A stretch of 64,000 bases of DNA from Lewinellaceae bacterium (GCA_020636435.1 JACJXX010000001.1:1426001-1490000); one strand, 5' to 3'; numbered from the stretch's first letter, positions 49,120 through 57,487 are shown. Notes: a model not told the origin generated them from the sequence alone. Program-made: numbers and translations.

Positions 49120-49327
49120 GGTTACATGGTTACATGGTTACATGGGTACATGGGTGCATGGGTACATGGGTACATGGGTGCATGGGTGCATGGGTACATG
49201 GGTTCATGGGTTCATGGGTTCATGGGTGCATGGGTTCATGGGTTCATGGGGTTCATGGGTTCATGGGTTCATGGGTTCATGGGTTCATGGGTTCATGGGT
49301 TCATGGGTTCATGGGTTCATGGGTTCA
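49120..49327. repeat. Octanucleotide array (GGTTCATG) between tolC-like and fusion protein genes
   Basis: About 26 units: GTTACATG, GGTACATG and GGTGCATG near tolC, changing to almost uniform GGTTCATG towards the fusion protein gene. One 9-nt unit (GGGTTCATG) breaks the phase near 49250. It fills the gap from one base before the tolC ATG to just before the upstream gene's stop codon. Confidence 0.92.
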
Positions 49328-49331
49328 GATA

Positions 49332-50579
49332 CTACTCTCTCACAACGATTTCCTTCAGGTGTTCGTAATCGCTCATATCCGATATGACGACTGTTTCGCC
49401 GGGGCGGACCCCTTCTTCCAGTTCGACATAATCGAAGTTGGACAGGCCGATGGGCACGGTGCGGCGGCGGGCGCGATTCCCTTCCAAAATGAAGATTTGC
49501 TGGCGGCGCTGGCCGTTGAAGGCTGCTCCGTTGGACACCCGCACCACATCGGGGCGGCTGCCGGCAACCACGAATATTTCGGTTCGAAGGTTCGGGCGCA
49601 GGAGGGGGTGGCCGGGATCATCCAGGCTGACATCGAAGGCCAGCACGTCGTTTTCCACGGTGGGGCGGATGTTGGCGATGGTGCCAGTGAGCAGGCTGTC
49701 GTTGATGCGCACCTGCACCGGCATGCCCACCTGCACGCGGCTGGCGTACAGTTCCGAGACGCTGCCTTCCAGGCGGTAGGCGCCCAGGCGGGCCACCTTG
49801 CACAGCTGTTCCCCTTCGCGGGCGCTGGCGCCCACCTGCTTGTTGATCCAGGTGACTACCCCCGCCCGGCGGGCGACGAGCGACGTCTGGGCCAGTTTCT
49901 TTTCCTGTTCCCGCAGGCTGCGTTCCCGGATTTGGGCTTCCAGCTCGCTTTCCCGCAGCTCCGCCTGTATGGATTGTTGTTTGGTGTCGAGTTCATTCTC
50001 CAGCTGCCGCTTCTCCAGGCGGGCGATGGATAGTTCCACTTCCGCCTGCTCCACCTGTTCCTGGGTGCCTCCCCCGACGCGCTTCAGGCGGCGGGCGTTG
50101 TCCAGGGCGGCCTCCAGGCTGCTGATGTTGAGGGCCTTGATGCTGTCGCGCACCTGCAGGTCGAACAAGCTGCGGCTCAGCTCCAGGCGCAGCTTGGCGA
50201 TGTTGTTGCGCTTCAGGGCGAGCTCATCCTGCTGGCGGCCCACCTCCGCTTCCAGGGCCTGCCGGCCCAGTTCGAGCAACGGCTGGCCCGCCTTTACTTC
50301 CGTGCCTTCCGTTACCAGCACCTCCTCAATATCCGCCGATACCGGGGCGGTGATCACCTCTTCGAATTCCGGCAGCACCAGCCCGGTGGCGGCCAGGGTT
50401 TGTATGATGGCGCCCCGTTCCGCCACCGCCGTCCGCAGCTGCGAGCTTTTGATGCTCGTACGCAGGCTGTGCCGAAAGGCCAGCAGCGCCAGCGCCAGCA
50501 GGATCAGCCCCGCCAGCCCGAAAACCAGCTGTTTCCAAAATCGCCGCTGTTGAATCTGATGGGATACTGCCCGGTCCAT
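49332..50579 (-). CDS. Periplasmic membrane-fusion protein (MacA/HlyD type)
   Basis: 415 residues from the ATG at 50577-50579 (MDRAVSHQIQQRRFWKQLVFG). The longer TTG-initiated frame to 50636 overlaps the predicted -24/-12 promoter and is rejected. It has one N-terminal membrane helix (QLVFGLAGLILLALALLAF), a lipoyl/biotinyl-like half (APVSADIEEVLVTEGTEVKAGQPLLEL), a long helical hairpin (about 110-220), a beta-barrel (LEGSVSELYASRVQVGMPVQVRI) and a membrane-proximal domain ending GETVVISDMSDYEHLKEIVV. It bridges the permeases and the TolC-like channel. It is the first gene of the operon. Confidence 0.92.
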   Translation of the reverse strand: MDRAVSHQIQQRRFWKQLVFGLAGLILLALALLAFRHSLRTSIKSSQLRTAVAERGAIIQTLAATGLVLPEFEEVITAPVSADIEEVLVTEGTEVKAGQPLLELGRQALEAEVGRQQDELALKRNNIAKLRLELSRSLFDLQVRDSIKALNISSLEAALDNARRLKRVGGGTQEQVEQAEVELSIARLEKRQLENELDTKQQSIQAELRESELEAQIRERSLREQEKKLAQTSLVARRAGVVTWINKQVGASAREGEQLCKVARLGAYRLEGSVSELYASRVQVGMPVQVRINDSLLTGTIANIRPTVENDVLAFDVSLDDPGHPLLRPNLRTEIFVVAGSRPDVVRVSNGAAFNGQRRQQIFILEGNRARRRTVPIGLSNFDYVELEEGVRPGETVVISDMSDYEHLKEIVVRE

Positions 50580-50618
50580 AAATTCCTTTTGGTTAAAAAT
50601 CAACTGTTGCCAATAGCT

Positions 50619-50636
50619 ATCCAAGCGGCGTGCCAA
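50619..50636 (-). promoter_or_regulatory. Predicted sigma-54 (-24/-12) promoter of the efflux operon
   Basis: The minus strand reads TTGGCACGCCGCTTGGAT. Against the consensus TGGCACG-N4-TTGCW it differs only in the -12 C (TTGGA). The expected start of transcription is near 50610, about 31 nt before the ATG at 50579. An NtrC-type activator is encoded at 42097-43467. Confidence 0.7.
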
Positions 50637-50688
50637 ATTTTAAATAACTGATAATCAATTAGTTAAACAATTATCTTCGTCGAAAAAG

Positions 50689-50704
50689 CGTCCGATATCG
50701 GACG
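50689..50704. promoter_or_regulatory. Predicted upstream activator site (16-bp palindrome)
   Basis: CGTCCGATATCGGACG is a perfect 16-bp palindrome centred about 87 bp upstream of the predicted start of transcription, the usual distance for an NtrC-family enhancer. A half-site-like GTCCGGA follows at about 50709. Confidence 0.6.
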
Positions 50705-50768
50705 GGTTGTCCGGAAGCGGGAACAGGATTTTCTTGTTGTTGAGGGGGTTCTGGGAATGGACAGGATT

Positions 50769-51386
50769 TAATACTACTTTGTTAACTTAACGTGAATTCG
50801 GAGGCTACCCTTTTAAGACCGGACAGCCTCGTACACCGTACACTCAAAGGTTCCCGCCGTGTCCGTACACCGTACACAACCCCGGCCATCACTGTCCGGT
50901 CTTAGACGGATAGCCAATTCGGAGATTAAAAAGCTGACAATCATTGCCTTATTTTTGGGACGTCACAACCCTATGGAATAGTCGCTTTGCGAATTCCACA
51001 GGATAAACCTGCCGGGTTTATCGGTGGTTTCCGCATTGCTAACCCGGCAGCGTTTATCGGAGACGCAACAGCCCGGCTGCCGCAATGCCGCTGGCGAGAA
51101 CCGTCTTCGACAAACGCTGCCGGGTCCTGCTAAGCGGGAACACCCCGGAAACCCGGCAGGTTGGAGCTCCTTTGGTTCTCCTTGAAAAATCTCCGAACTC
51201 ACGTTAACTTAACACAGAGGCCGCCGATAGTTAGCCGTTCAACTGCTGGTAAGCAGTTGACGGCCCCTCTGCGTACCCAGGGAATTCAACCGCAGAGTAC
51301 GCGGAGAGCCGCAGAGGAGGGGTCGTTCCCTGCGTACCACAGCGCCCTCTGCGGTTAATTCTTTAAGTTAACAAAGTAGCATTACA
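50769..51386. repeat. Nested inverted-repeat region
   Basis: TAATACTACTTTGTTAACTTAA at the left is mirrored by TTAAGTTAACAAAGTAGCATTA at the right end. Inside are TAAGACCGGACAG at 50813 with its complement CTGTCCGGTCTTA at 50900, GTACACC repeats between them, and CACGTTAACTTAA again at 51200. The phrase TTAGACGGATAGCC (50910) is also at 58893. No gene is supported; a frame at 50963-51202 lacks family features. Confidence 0.5.
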
Positions 51387-51640
51387 GAATGGACATGATC
51401 CAGGAGGCCTGTTACCAGTCATGCGCACAACCCCATTTTGTCCAATCCGAGGCTGGCGGGCTTTAAATCCGAAAAAATTTTAAAAAAATTTTTATCCGCA
51501 CAAAATGCTATAAATCATATACATACAATCAAAAAACACAACCGTCTTTCAATTTTATCCAGCCTTCCGTTATGGAATTTTTCGATTTCTGCGACAATAC
51601 TTATGAGAGCATATTTAAAAATACCATAAAACCCAACGCC
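51387..51640. other. AT-rich leader of the lamin-tail gene
   Basis: The sequence becomes AT-rich from 51470 and should hold the promoter of the next gene. No box was called with confidence. Confidence 0.35.
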
Positions 51641-52744
51641 ATGAAAAGGCTTCTGCTAACCTCCCTGACGCTGTTTTTTTTCTTTCGGGTCCTCTTCGCC
51701 CAGTTTCCCGGGGCGTTGATCATTTCGGAATACATGGCCAACTCGGAAGAAGTGCCCAACGACCAGGGCGAGTACATCGAGCTGTACAACACGGCCTCCT
51801 ACGCCATCAACCTGAACGGATGCATCATTCAGGACGCCAGCAACCTGTACATCAGCATATTGGGCAATGTGTTCGTTCAGCCCGGAGAATTTGCCGTCAT
51901 TGGCGCCAGCGCGGTGCCGTACGCTCATTATTACTACCCGGCCGCTCCGCCGCCGTTCAGCCTCAACAACATAGGAGGCGACCAGATCACCGTCACCTGC
52001 GGAGGAATGGTGATGGCATCCACGAGTTACGCCTCGAACCAGCCGGCCGGCCAATCTATGGAGTTGTCCGACACGGGGCTGCACAGCAACGGCGTCACCC
52101 AGGAGAGCCATTACCAGCCCAGTTCTACGCCCTTCCGCTACAACGGGGTCTCCACGATCGACTACGGCTCCCCCGGGCATGCGGGCGGCACCTTTGTGCT
52201 TCCGGTAGAACTGGCCCACTTCGAGGCCAGGGCAGTGGGCGGGCAGGCGCTGCTGAGCTGGAGCACCCTCAGCGAATCCAACAACAGCCATTTTGTGGTG
52301 GAACACAGCACCGACGGCAAGCCCTTCCTTCCCGTCGGCAGGCTCAGCGGCGCCGGCGACAGCCAGGTAGCGCGGCAATACCAGTTTCTGCACGAGGAAC
52401 CTGAATCCGGCCTCAATTACTACCGCCTGCAACAGGTGGACTTCGACGGCGCTGCCAGCTATTCCGAAATCCGCACGGTGGAACTGGAAGGGAAGGCCGG
52501 CGCCCTGCACCTCTACCCCACCGCCGTCGACAATACGCTGACCATCGAATGGCAGCAGGCGCCCCGGCAGCCCCTGAGCCTCACCATATTCGACCTGAAC
52601 GGAAAAGTAGCCACCAGCCTGGAAGTGACTACGAGCGGAGGCCGGCAGGCTCAGTTGTCGGTGGGCCACCTGCCGCCGGGCACTTACGTGCTGTCCGTGC
52701 CCCAAGGCAGGGACGTGCAACAGGCCCGGTTTTTTAAGAAATAA
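51641..52744 (+). CDS. Lamin-tail-like secreted protein with T9SS type A sorting domain
   Basis: 367 residues from the ATG at 51641 (MKRLLLTSLTLFFFFRVLFAQ, a clear signal peptide). The frame to 51572 only adds unsupported leader. Residues 25-155 look like a lamin-tail (LTD) beta-sandwich: ALIISEYMANSEEVPNDQGE, YIELYNTASYAINLNGCIIQD, PGEFAVIGAS. About 185-280 is the LPVELAHFEARAVGGQALLSW...NYYRLQQVDFDG module shared with the 36862 gene. The rest is a type A sorting domain (LHLYPTAVDNTLTIEW, HLPPGTYVLSV). LTD domains in bacterial exoproteins often accompany nucleases or adhesins, but here no catalytic domain is present. Confidence 0.85.
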   Translation: MKRLLLTSLTLFFFFRVLFAQFPGALIISEYMANSEEVPNDQGEYIELYNTASYAINLNGCIIQDASNLYISILGNVFVQPGEFAVIGASAVPYAHYYYPAAPPPFSLNNIGGDQITVTCGGMVMASTSYASNQPAGQSMELSDTGLHSNGVTQESHYQPSSTPFRYNGVSTIDYGSPGHAGGTFVLPVELAHFEARAVGGQALLSWSTLSESNNSHFVVEHSTDGKPFLPVGRLSGAGDSQVARQYQFLHEEPESGLNYYRLQQVDFDGAASYSEIRTVELEGKAGALHLYPTAVDNTLTIEWQQAPRQPLSLTIFDLNGKVATSLEVTTSGGRQAQLSVGHLPPGTYVLSVPQGRDVQQARFFKK

Positions 52745-53242
52745 GGCACGAGGAAAAAATAAAGTGTACAATTATGGCGCAGTAATTTTTGTGCCAGGCA
52801 AGGCGCGAAGATCGAAGATAGTCATAGCTACCTGAGTGATGAGCAACGTAGCCTGGTGCAAAAAGAACAAGCCAGAATGGATAGTTTATTTGTTCGTCGT
52901 GCCTAAAGAAAGTTGGTTTTTTCTCTTGCGCATCAGAGTCGGCCCTCCGGGGCCGGCTCATTTTTTGGGGACGATCCGCCAGCCTGCAGGCCAGGCTGGC
53001 CGGGATTTACCCGGAGAAAAAAAAGAAAAGCCCGCCTGGATCAAAAAAGTACCCTTCAGGCATGGATTTGTCCTCAATATTCCCTAAAATTGCGGCTGAA
53101 CTAACCTACTAATTGAGCAAAAAAATTGCTCAACCCTAAATCTAAAGTCCTGCCGTTGAGACCCTGCTGATCGTTTAACAAAGACAGAAACAATATTTCA
53201 ATGCTGTTTTTTCCATTTTTTGAGTAACTTTTATACCCGAAA
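52745..53242. other. 498-bp intergenic gap
   Basis: No gene is supported. A short palindrome (GCCAGCCTGCAGGCCAGGCTGGC) lies at about 52978-53000. The region just before 53243 is AT-rich. Confidence 0.4.
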
Positions 53243-53776
53243 ATGATCGAGACCCTTATTTCCTCCAAGACTCGGATTAAGCTATTGATGAAGTTTTTCA
53301 TCAACAGCCACGCGACGGCCTACCTGCGTAGCCTGGAAAGCGAGTTCGGGGAATCTTCCAACGCCATCCGGGTGGAACTCAACCGGCTGGAGCGGGCGGG
53401 GATGCTGGTGTCTCAGGTCAACGGCAACAAAAAAATCTTCCGGGCCAATACCGAACACCCGTTGTTCGGAGAGATTCACAACATCCTGCTCAAACAGATC
53501 GGCCTGGACCGGGTCATCGAGGATGTCGTCGAGCGCCTGGGCGAAGTGGAGCGCGTCTTCCTCATCGGAGAGTTTTCCCGGGGGATCGACAGCCAGATCA
53601 TCGACCTCGTGCTGATCGGCGATATCGACCGGAACTACCTCACCCAATTGATCGAAAAAGCGGAAGGCCTGGTTAAGAGAAAAATCCGCTACCTGATCTA
53701 TAAAGGAGAGGAATTTGAACGGATGGGCATGAATGGATTTGACCCGCGGCCGCTGTTGTTGTGGTCGAGGGAATGA
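53243..53776 (+). CDS. Winged-helix regulator fused to a nucleotidyltransferase-like domain
   Basis: 177 residues. The N-terminal 75 residues are a winged helix (SSKTRIKLLMKFFINSHATAYLRSLE; NAIRVELNRLERAGMLV; wing NGNKKIFRANTEHPLF). Residues 95-177 resemble a degenerate MNT-type nucleotidyltransferase (RVFLIGEFSRGIDSQIIDLVLIGDID), in which the GSxARG motif is GEFSRG. Proteins of this kind stand at the head of polysaccharide loci in Bacteroidota and probably regulate them. The stop codon lies at the edge of a short GAATGAAG octamer array. Confidence 0.78.
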   Translation: MIETLISSKTRIKLLMKFFINSHATAYLRSLESEFGESSNAIRVELNRLERAGMLVSQVNGNKKIFRANTEHPLFGEIHNILLKQIGLDRVIEDVVERLGEVERVFLIGEFSRGIDSQIIDLVLIGDIDRNYLTQLIEKAEGLVKRKIRYLIYKGEEFERMGMNGFDPRPLLLWSRE

Positions 53777-53791
53777 AGGAATGAAGGAATA
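53769..53791. repeat. Very short octanucleotide array
   Basis: GAATGAAG repeats about 2.5 times. The TGA stop codon of the regulator gene lies inside it. Confidence 0.6.
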
Positions 53792-53810
53792 TTAGCTAAA
53801 ACGGAATACC

Positions 53811-55013
53811 TTGAATTACGACATCGCAATTATCGGCGCGGGGATCGTCGGTTTGGCAACGGCCTACCAACTGTCCCGGCAGCGCCCGGAGCTGACGATA
53901 GCGATCATTGAAAAAGAGGAGGGGCCGGCGCAGCATCAGACCGGCCACAACAGTGGGGTCATTCACTCGGGCATATACTACCAACCGGGCAGCGCCAAGG
54001 CGCTGAACTGCCGGCGCGGCTACCACTATCTGCTGGAATTTGCCCGGGAGCACGGCATCCGCCACGATGTGTGCGGCAAGGTGATCGTGGCTACCAACGA
54101 AAAGGAGCGCCCGCGCCTCGACGGCATCCTGGAGCGCGGGTTGGCCAACGGTTTGGAGGGCATCCGCAAGATCAGCCCGGAAGAGCTGCGGGAGATCGAA
54201 CCCCATGTACGGGGGCTGGAAGCCATCTGGGTGCCCCAGGCCGGCATCATCAGCTACAAGGAAGTAGCCCAGAAATACCTGGAACTGGCCCTGAAGCACA
54301 ATAGTGACGCCCTCTTCGGCAGGAAGGTAACCGATATTTCTATCAACAAGGAAGAGGCTACCGTCCACACCGACCGGCAGGCGGTCCATTGCCGCCTGGT
54401 GATCAATTGCGCGGGGCTGTATTCCGACAAGATAGCCCGCATGACGATGCCGGAGCTCGATATCCAAATCCTTCCTTTTCGGGGGGAATACTACGAACTG
54501 GCGCCCGAAAAGCAATACCTGGCCAACAACCTGATCTACCCGGTGCCCAACCCCAACTTTCCTTTCCTCGGCGTGCACTACACGCGCATGATCGGCGGAG
54601 GGATAGAAGCAGGGCCCAACGCCGTGCTGGCTTTCAAAAGAGAGGGCTACAGCCGCTGGGACATCAACGGCGCCGAGCTGATGGAAACGCTGTCGTTTCC
54701 GGGCTTCCAGAAGATCGCCCGGCGCTACTGGAGCGATGGCCTGGGGGAACTGCACCGCTCCTACTCGAAGCGGGCCTTCGTCAAAGCTTTGCAGCACCTC
54801 ATTCCTGAAGTGCGCTACGAGGACTTGAGGCGCGGCGGCGCAGGCGTCCGCGCCATGGCCTGCGATGCTGCCGGCAACCTCATCGACGACTTCCTCATCA
54901 GGAGCCGCCGCCGGGTGATCAACGTGCTCAACGCTCCTTCTCCGGCAGCCACGGCTTCGCTGGCTATCGGGGAGACGATCGCGGGGATGGCGCTGGGGGG
55001 GTTAGATGGTTAG
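53811..55013 (+). CDS. lhgO: LhgO-like FAD-dependent 2-hydroxyglutarate oxidase/dehydrogenase
   Basis: 400 residues of the DAO family. N-terminal FAD motif YDIAIIGAGIVGLATAYQLS, then QTGHNSGVIHSGIYYQPGSAKA, which is characteristic of L-2-hydroxyglutarate oxidases, and PFRGEYYELAPEKQYLANNL and LGVHYTRMIGGGIEAGPNA. The start codon is TTG at 53811; no ATG is possible because the FAD motif begins two residues later. LhgO normally oxidises 2-hydroxyglutarate to 2-oxoglutarate at the membrane. Its place before WbpE- and WbpD-like genes suggests a link to sugar oxidation coupled to 2-oxoglutarate (inference). The stop codon lies in a GTTAGATG octamer array. Confidence 0.88.
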   Translation: MNYDIAIIGAGIVGLATAYQLSRQRPELTIAIIEKEEGPAQHQTGHNSGVIHSGIYYQPGSAKALNCRRGYHYLLEFAREHGIRHDVCGKVIVATNEKERPRLDGILERGLANGLEGIRKISPEELREIEPHVRGLEAIWVPQAGIISYKEVAQKYLELALKHNSDALFGRKVTDISINKEEATVHTDRQAVHCRLVINCAGLYSDKIARMTMPELDIQILPFRGEYYELAPEKQYLANNLIYPVPNPNFPFLGVHYTRMIGGGIEAGPNAVLAFKREGYSRWDINGAELMETLSFPGFQKIARRYWSDGLGELHRSYSKRAFVKALQHLIPEVRYEDLRRGGAGVRAMACDAAGNLIDDFLIRSRRRVINVLNAPSPAATASLAIGETIAGMALGGLDG

Positions 55014-55020
55014 ATGGTTG
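55003..55020. repeat. Short octanucleotide array at the end of lhgO
   Basis: GTTAGATG, GTTAGATG, GTTGGAAG. It supplies the last codons and the TAG stop of the LhgO-like gene. Confidence 0.65.
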
Positions 55021-55053
55021 GAAGCAATATAGCAACAGCAACACAAATCATAT

Positions 55054-56196
55054 ATGAAAGAAACAACATTGAATATACAAATGGTAGACCTGCAAACGCA
55101 GTACGCGAAATTGCAGGAGGAGATAGATTCGGCGGTGCTGGAGGTGATCCGTTCGGCGGCGTTCATCAACGGGCCGCAGGTGCGCGATTTCCAGGCCCAC
55201 CTGGAGCAATACCTGGGCGCCAAACACGTCATCCCCTGCGCCAACGGCACCGATGCCCTGCAGATCGCCCTGATGGCGGCCGGGCTGGAGCCGGGCGACG
55301 AGGTGATCGTGCCGGCCTTTACCTACGTGGCCACTGCCGAGGTGATCGCCCTGCTGCGCCTGCGGCCGGTCATGGTGGATGTCGACCCCGATACTTTTAA
55401 CGTGACCGCTGAACTCATCGAGCAGGCCATCACGCCCCGGACGAAGGCGGTGGTGCCGGTCAACCTCTTCGGGCAGAGCTGCGACATGGAGCCCATTATG
55501 GAAGTGGCCCGGCGGCACAAGCTGTGGGTAGTCGAAGACAACGCCCAGGCCATCGGCGCCGACTATACCTTCGCCGACGGCCGCCGACGGAAAACGGGCA
55601 CCATCGGCCACATCGGCTGCACCTCCTTCTACCCGTCAAAAAACCTGGGCGCCTACGGCGACGGGGGCGCCATCTGCACCAACGACGACGAGCTGGCGCA
55701 AAAGCTGCGCATGATCGCCAACCACGGCCAGAACAAGCGGTACTACCACAGCGTGGTGGGGGTCAACTCCCGCCTCGACAGCATTCAGGCCGCCATCCTG
55801 AACATCAAGCTGAGGCATCTCGACGACTATGCCGCCGCCCGGCAGGCGGCCGCTGCTTACTACGACCAGGCGTTGGCCGGCATCGAACAGTTGCAGGCGC
55901 CGGCGCGGCAGGAGCGGTCGACCCATGTTTTCCACCAATACACCCTGATCGTAAAGGACGGCCGGCGCGACGAGCTGCAAGCCTTCCTCAACAGCAAAGG
56001 CATCCCCACGATGATCTACTACCCGGTGCCGCTGTACGAACAGGAAGCCTATAAACAGAGCATGGCCAACGAAATCAGCCAATTGCCGGCAACCGGCTAC
56101 CTTTGCCGGTCGGTCATTTCCCTGCCCATGCACACCGAACTGGACGAGGAAACGCTGGAGCACATCAGCGAGGGGGTGAAGGCGTTTTTTAAATAA
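55054..56196 (+). CDS. DegT/DnrJ/EryC1 sugar aminotransferase (WbpE-like)
   Basis: 380 residues. A PLP enzyme that aminates a nucleotide-linked keto sugar. Markers: NGTDALQIALMAAGLEPGDEVIVPAFTYVATAE, shown as two linked motifs; VEDNAQAIGA (Asp at the pyridine nitrogen); CTSFYPSKNLGAYGDGG with the PLP-binding Lys196; and GVNSRLDSIQAAIL. The closest familiar relative is WbpE of the Wbp pathway, which aminates UDP-3-keto-GlcNAcA using glutamate. The next gene is a WbpD-like acetyltransferase 5 bp downstream, so the two are coupled. Confidence 0.9.
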   Translation: MKETTLNIQMVDLQTQYAKLQEEIDSAVLEVIRSAAFINGPQVRDFQAHLEQYLGAKHVIPCANGTDALQIALMAAGLEPGDEVIVPAFTYVATAEVIALLRLRPVMVDVDPDTFNVTAELIEQAITPRTKAVVPVNLFGQSCDMEPIMEVARRHKLWVVEDNAQAIGADYTFADGRRRKTGTIGHIGCTSFYPSKNLGAYGDGGAICTNDDELAQKLRMIANHGQNKRYYHSVVGVNSRLDSIQAAILNIKLRHLDDYAAARQAAAAYYDQALAGIEQLQAPARQERSTHVFHQYTLIVKDGRRDELQAFLNSKGIPTMIYYPVPLYEQEAYKQSMANEISQLPATGYLCRSVISLPMHTELDEETLEHISEGVKAFFK

Positions 56197-56201
56197 CAGT
56201 G

Positions 56202-56783
56202 ATGCACCAAAACTACTTCGCCCACGAAACCGCCGTCATCGACGAAGGCGCCCGGATTGGCGCCGGGAGCAGCATCTGGCACTTTTGCCACCTGATGAGC
56301 GGCGCGGTGCTGGGGGAAGGCTGCAAGCTGGGCCAGAACGTCTTCGTCGCTTCGGGAGTTGTGCTGGGGCGCAACGTCAAGGTGCAGAACAACGTCAGCA
56401 TCTACGAGGGCGTCACCTGCGAAGACGACGTTTTCCTGGGGCCGTCGATGGTGTTTACGAATGTATCCAACCCCCGCAGCGCCGTCGTCCGCCAGGGCCA
56501 GTACCAGCGGACGCGCGTCGGCAAAGGGGCGAGCATCGGAGCCAACGCCACCATCGTCTGCGGCAATGACATCGGCGATTATGCCTTCATCGGCGCAGGC
56601 GCTGTCGTCACCAAATCCGTGCCGGCCTACGCGCTGGTGGCGGGCAACCCCGCCCGGCAGATCGGCTGGATGAGCGAGTATGGCCACCGGCTGGTTTTTG
56701 ACGGGAATGGCCGGGCGGCCTGCCCTGAAAGTGGGGAGAGGTATGAGTTGAGGGGGGGGAGGGTTGGGAGGTTGGATGGTTGA
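56202..56783 (+). CDS. Left-handed beta-helix N-acetyltransferase (WbpD-like)
   Basis: 193 residues from the ATG at 56202; a GTG just before (56199) is an alternative. Hexapeptide repeats run through most of the length (HETAVIDEGARIGAGSSIWHF, QNVFVASGVVLGRNVKVQNN, IGANATIVCGNDIGDYAFIGAGAVV), ending in PAYALVAGNPARQIGW. With the WbpE-like enzyme it would acetylate the 3-amino group of the UDP-uronic acid. The last residues (VGRLDG) and the stop are encoded by the beginning of an octamer array, so the natural C-terminus may have been altered. Confidence 0.9.
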   Translation: MHQNYFAHETAVIDEGARIGAGSSIWHFCHLMSGAVLGEGCKLGQNVFVASGVVLGRNVKVQNNVSIYEGVTCEDDVFLGPSMVFTNVSNPRSAVVRQGQYQRTRVGKGASIGANATIVCGNDIGDYAFIGAGAVVTKSVPAYALVAGNPARQIGWMSEYGHRLVFDGNGRAACPESGERYELRGGRVGRLDG

Positions 56784-56893
56784 ATGGCTGGATGGCTGGA
56801 TGGCTGGATGGTTGGATGGTTGGATGGCTGGATGGTTGGATGGCTGGATGGTTGGATGGTTGGATGGCTGGATGGTTGGATGGCTGGATGGCT
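56766..56893. repeat. Octanucleotide array (GCTGGATG/GTTGGATG)
   Basis: About 16 units of GCTGGATG and GTTGGATG start inside the last codons of the acetyltransferase gene and continue past its TGA. Confidence 0.88.
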
Positions 56894-57487
56894 GAGGGTG
56901 CTCCGGAAACTATTGATGGCGAAGAATGTTTTGTCCACCCCCTAAATCCTCCCGAAACGAGTTCGCATAGGCGGTAACTTTATTTTTTACAATGTGTAAG
57001 AATTTGATTGTTAACTTTAAATGAAAAGATGCTGTGGATGCTATTGATGCTGTGGATGCTCATTCCGGCAGTCCCGCGCCGGAATCAACGCTGGGTGGCC
57101 TCTCAGCAGCTAATATCTATAGCATCTACGGCCGTAAGGCCCAGCATCCGTTTGCCCCAGAATGGGGTAAACGGAGCATCAACAGTATCTTTCCATTGAT
57201 AATTAATTTTTTATACATTAAAATAAATTAAGTTACCGCGCATGCGAAACGAGTTCGGGACAGGCTCCGCCAGCGGGGGACATTTTCTCCGATTCAGGGG
57301 TGTGTTTTCCCCCGCTGCCGGGGGTTAGGGGGTGGAATCCAAATAAAATTTTCCATTACAGGGCACCGGATTTTCAAACTCGACTTTCCAGAGCGCCCTC
57401 ATGGATGGTTGGATGGCTCCTTCGTTTGGGCGAGAGCAATTAGTTCGACTTTACTTTAAAGCAAAACAAAAGTACGACCGAATCAAC
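56894..57487. other. Intergenic region with nested elements
   Basis: It contains a palindromic element of the same core as at 25191/26676 (arms CCACCCCCTAA at about 56936 and TTAGGGGGTGG at 57326), interrupted by a 283-bp element. No gene is supported; the small frames inside are not conserved-looking. Confidence 0.5.
56964..57246. mobile_element. 283-bp AT-rich inverted-repeat element
   Basis: The ends are CGCATAGGCGGTAACTTTATT and, complemented, CGCATGCGCGGTAACTTAATT. Flanks are the exact 9-bp direct repeat AAACGAGTT (56955-56963 and 57247-57255). It is AT-rich with no ORF, so it is probably a MITE inserted into the left part of a palindromic element. Confidence 0.6.

Noticed and set aside
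49089..49400. ORFs rich in GSWVHGFM
   Set aside because: They are translations of the GGTTCATG array between two genes of the efflux operon.
50580..50636. TTG start at 50636 for the membrane-fusion protein
   Set aside because: That segment contains the -24/-12 promoter. The ATG at 50579 begins a normal cytoplasmic tail and membrane helix.
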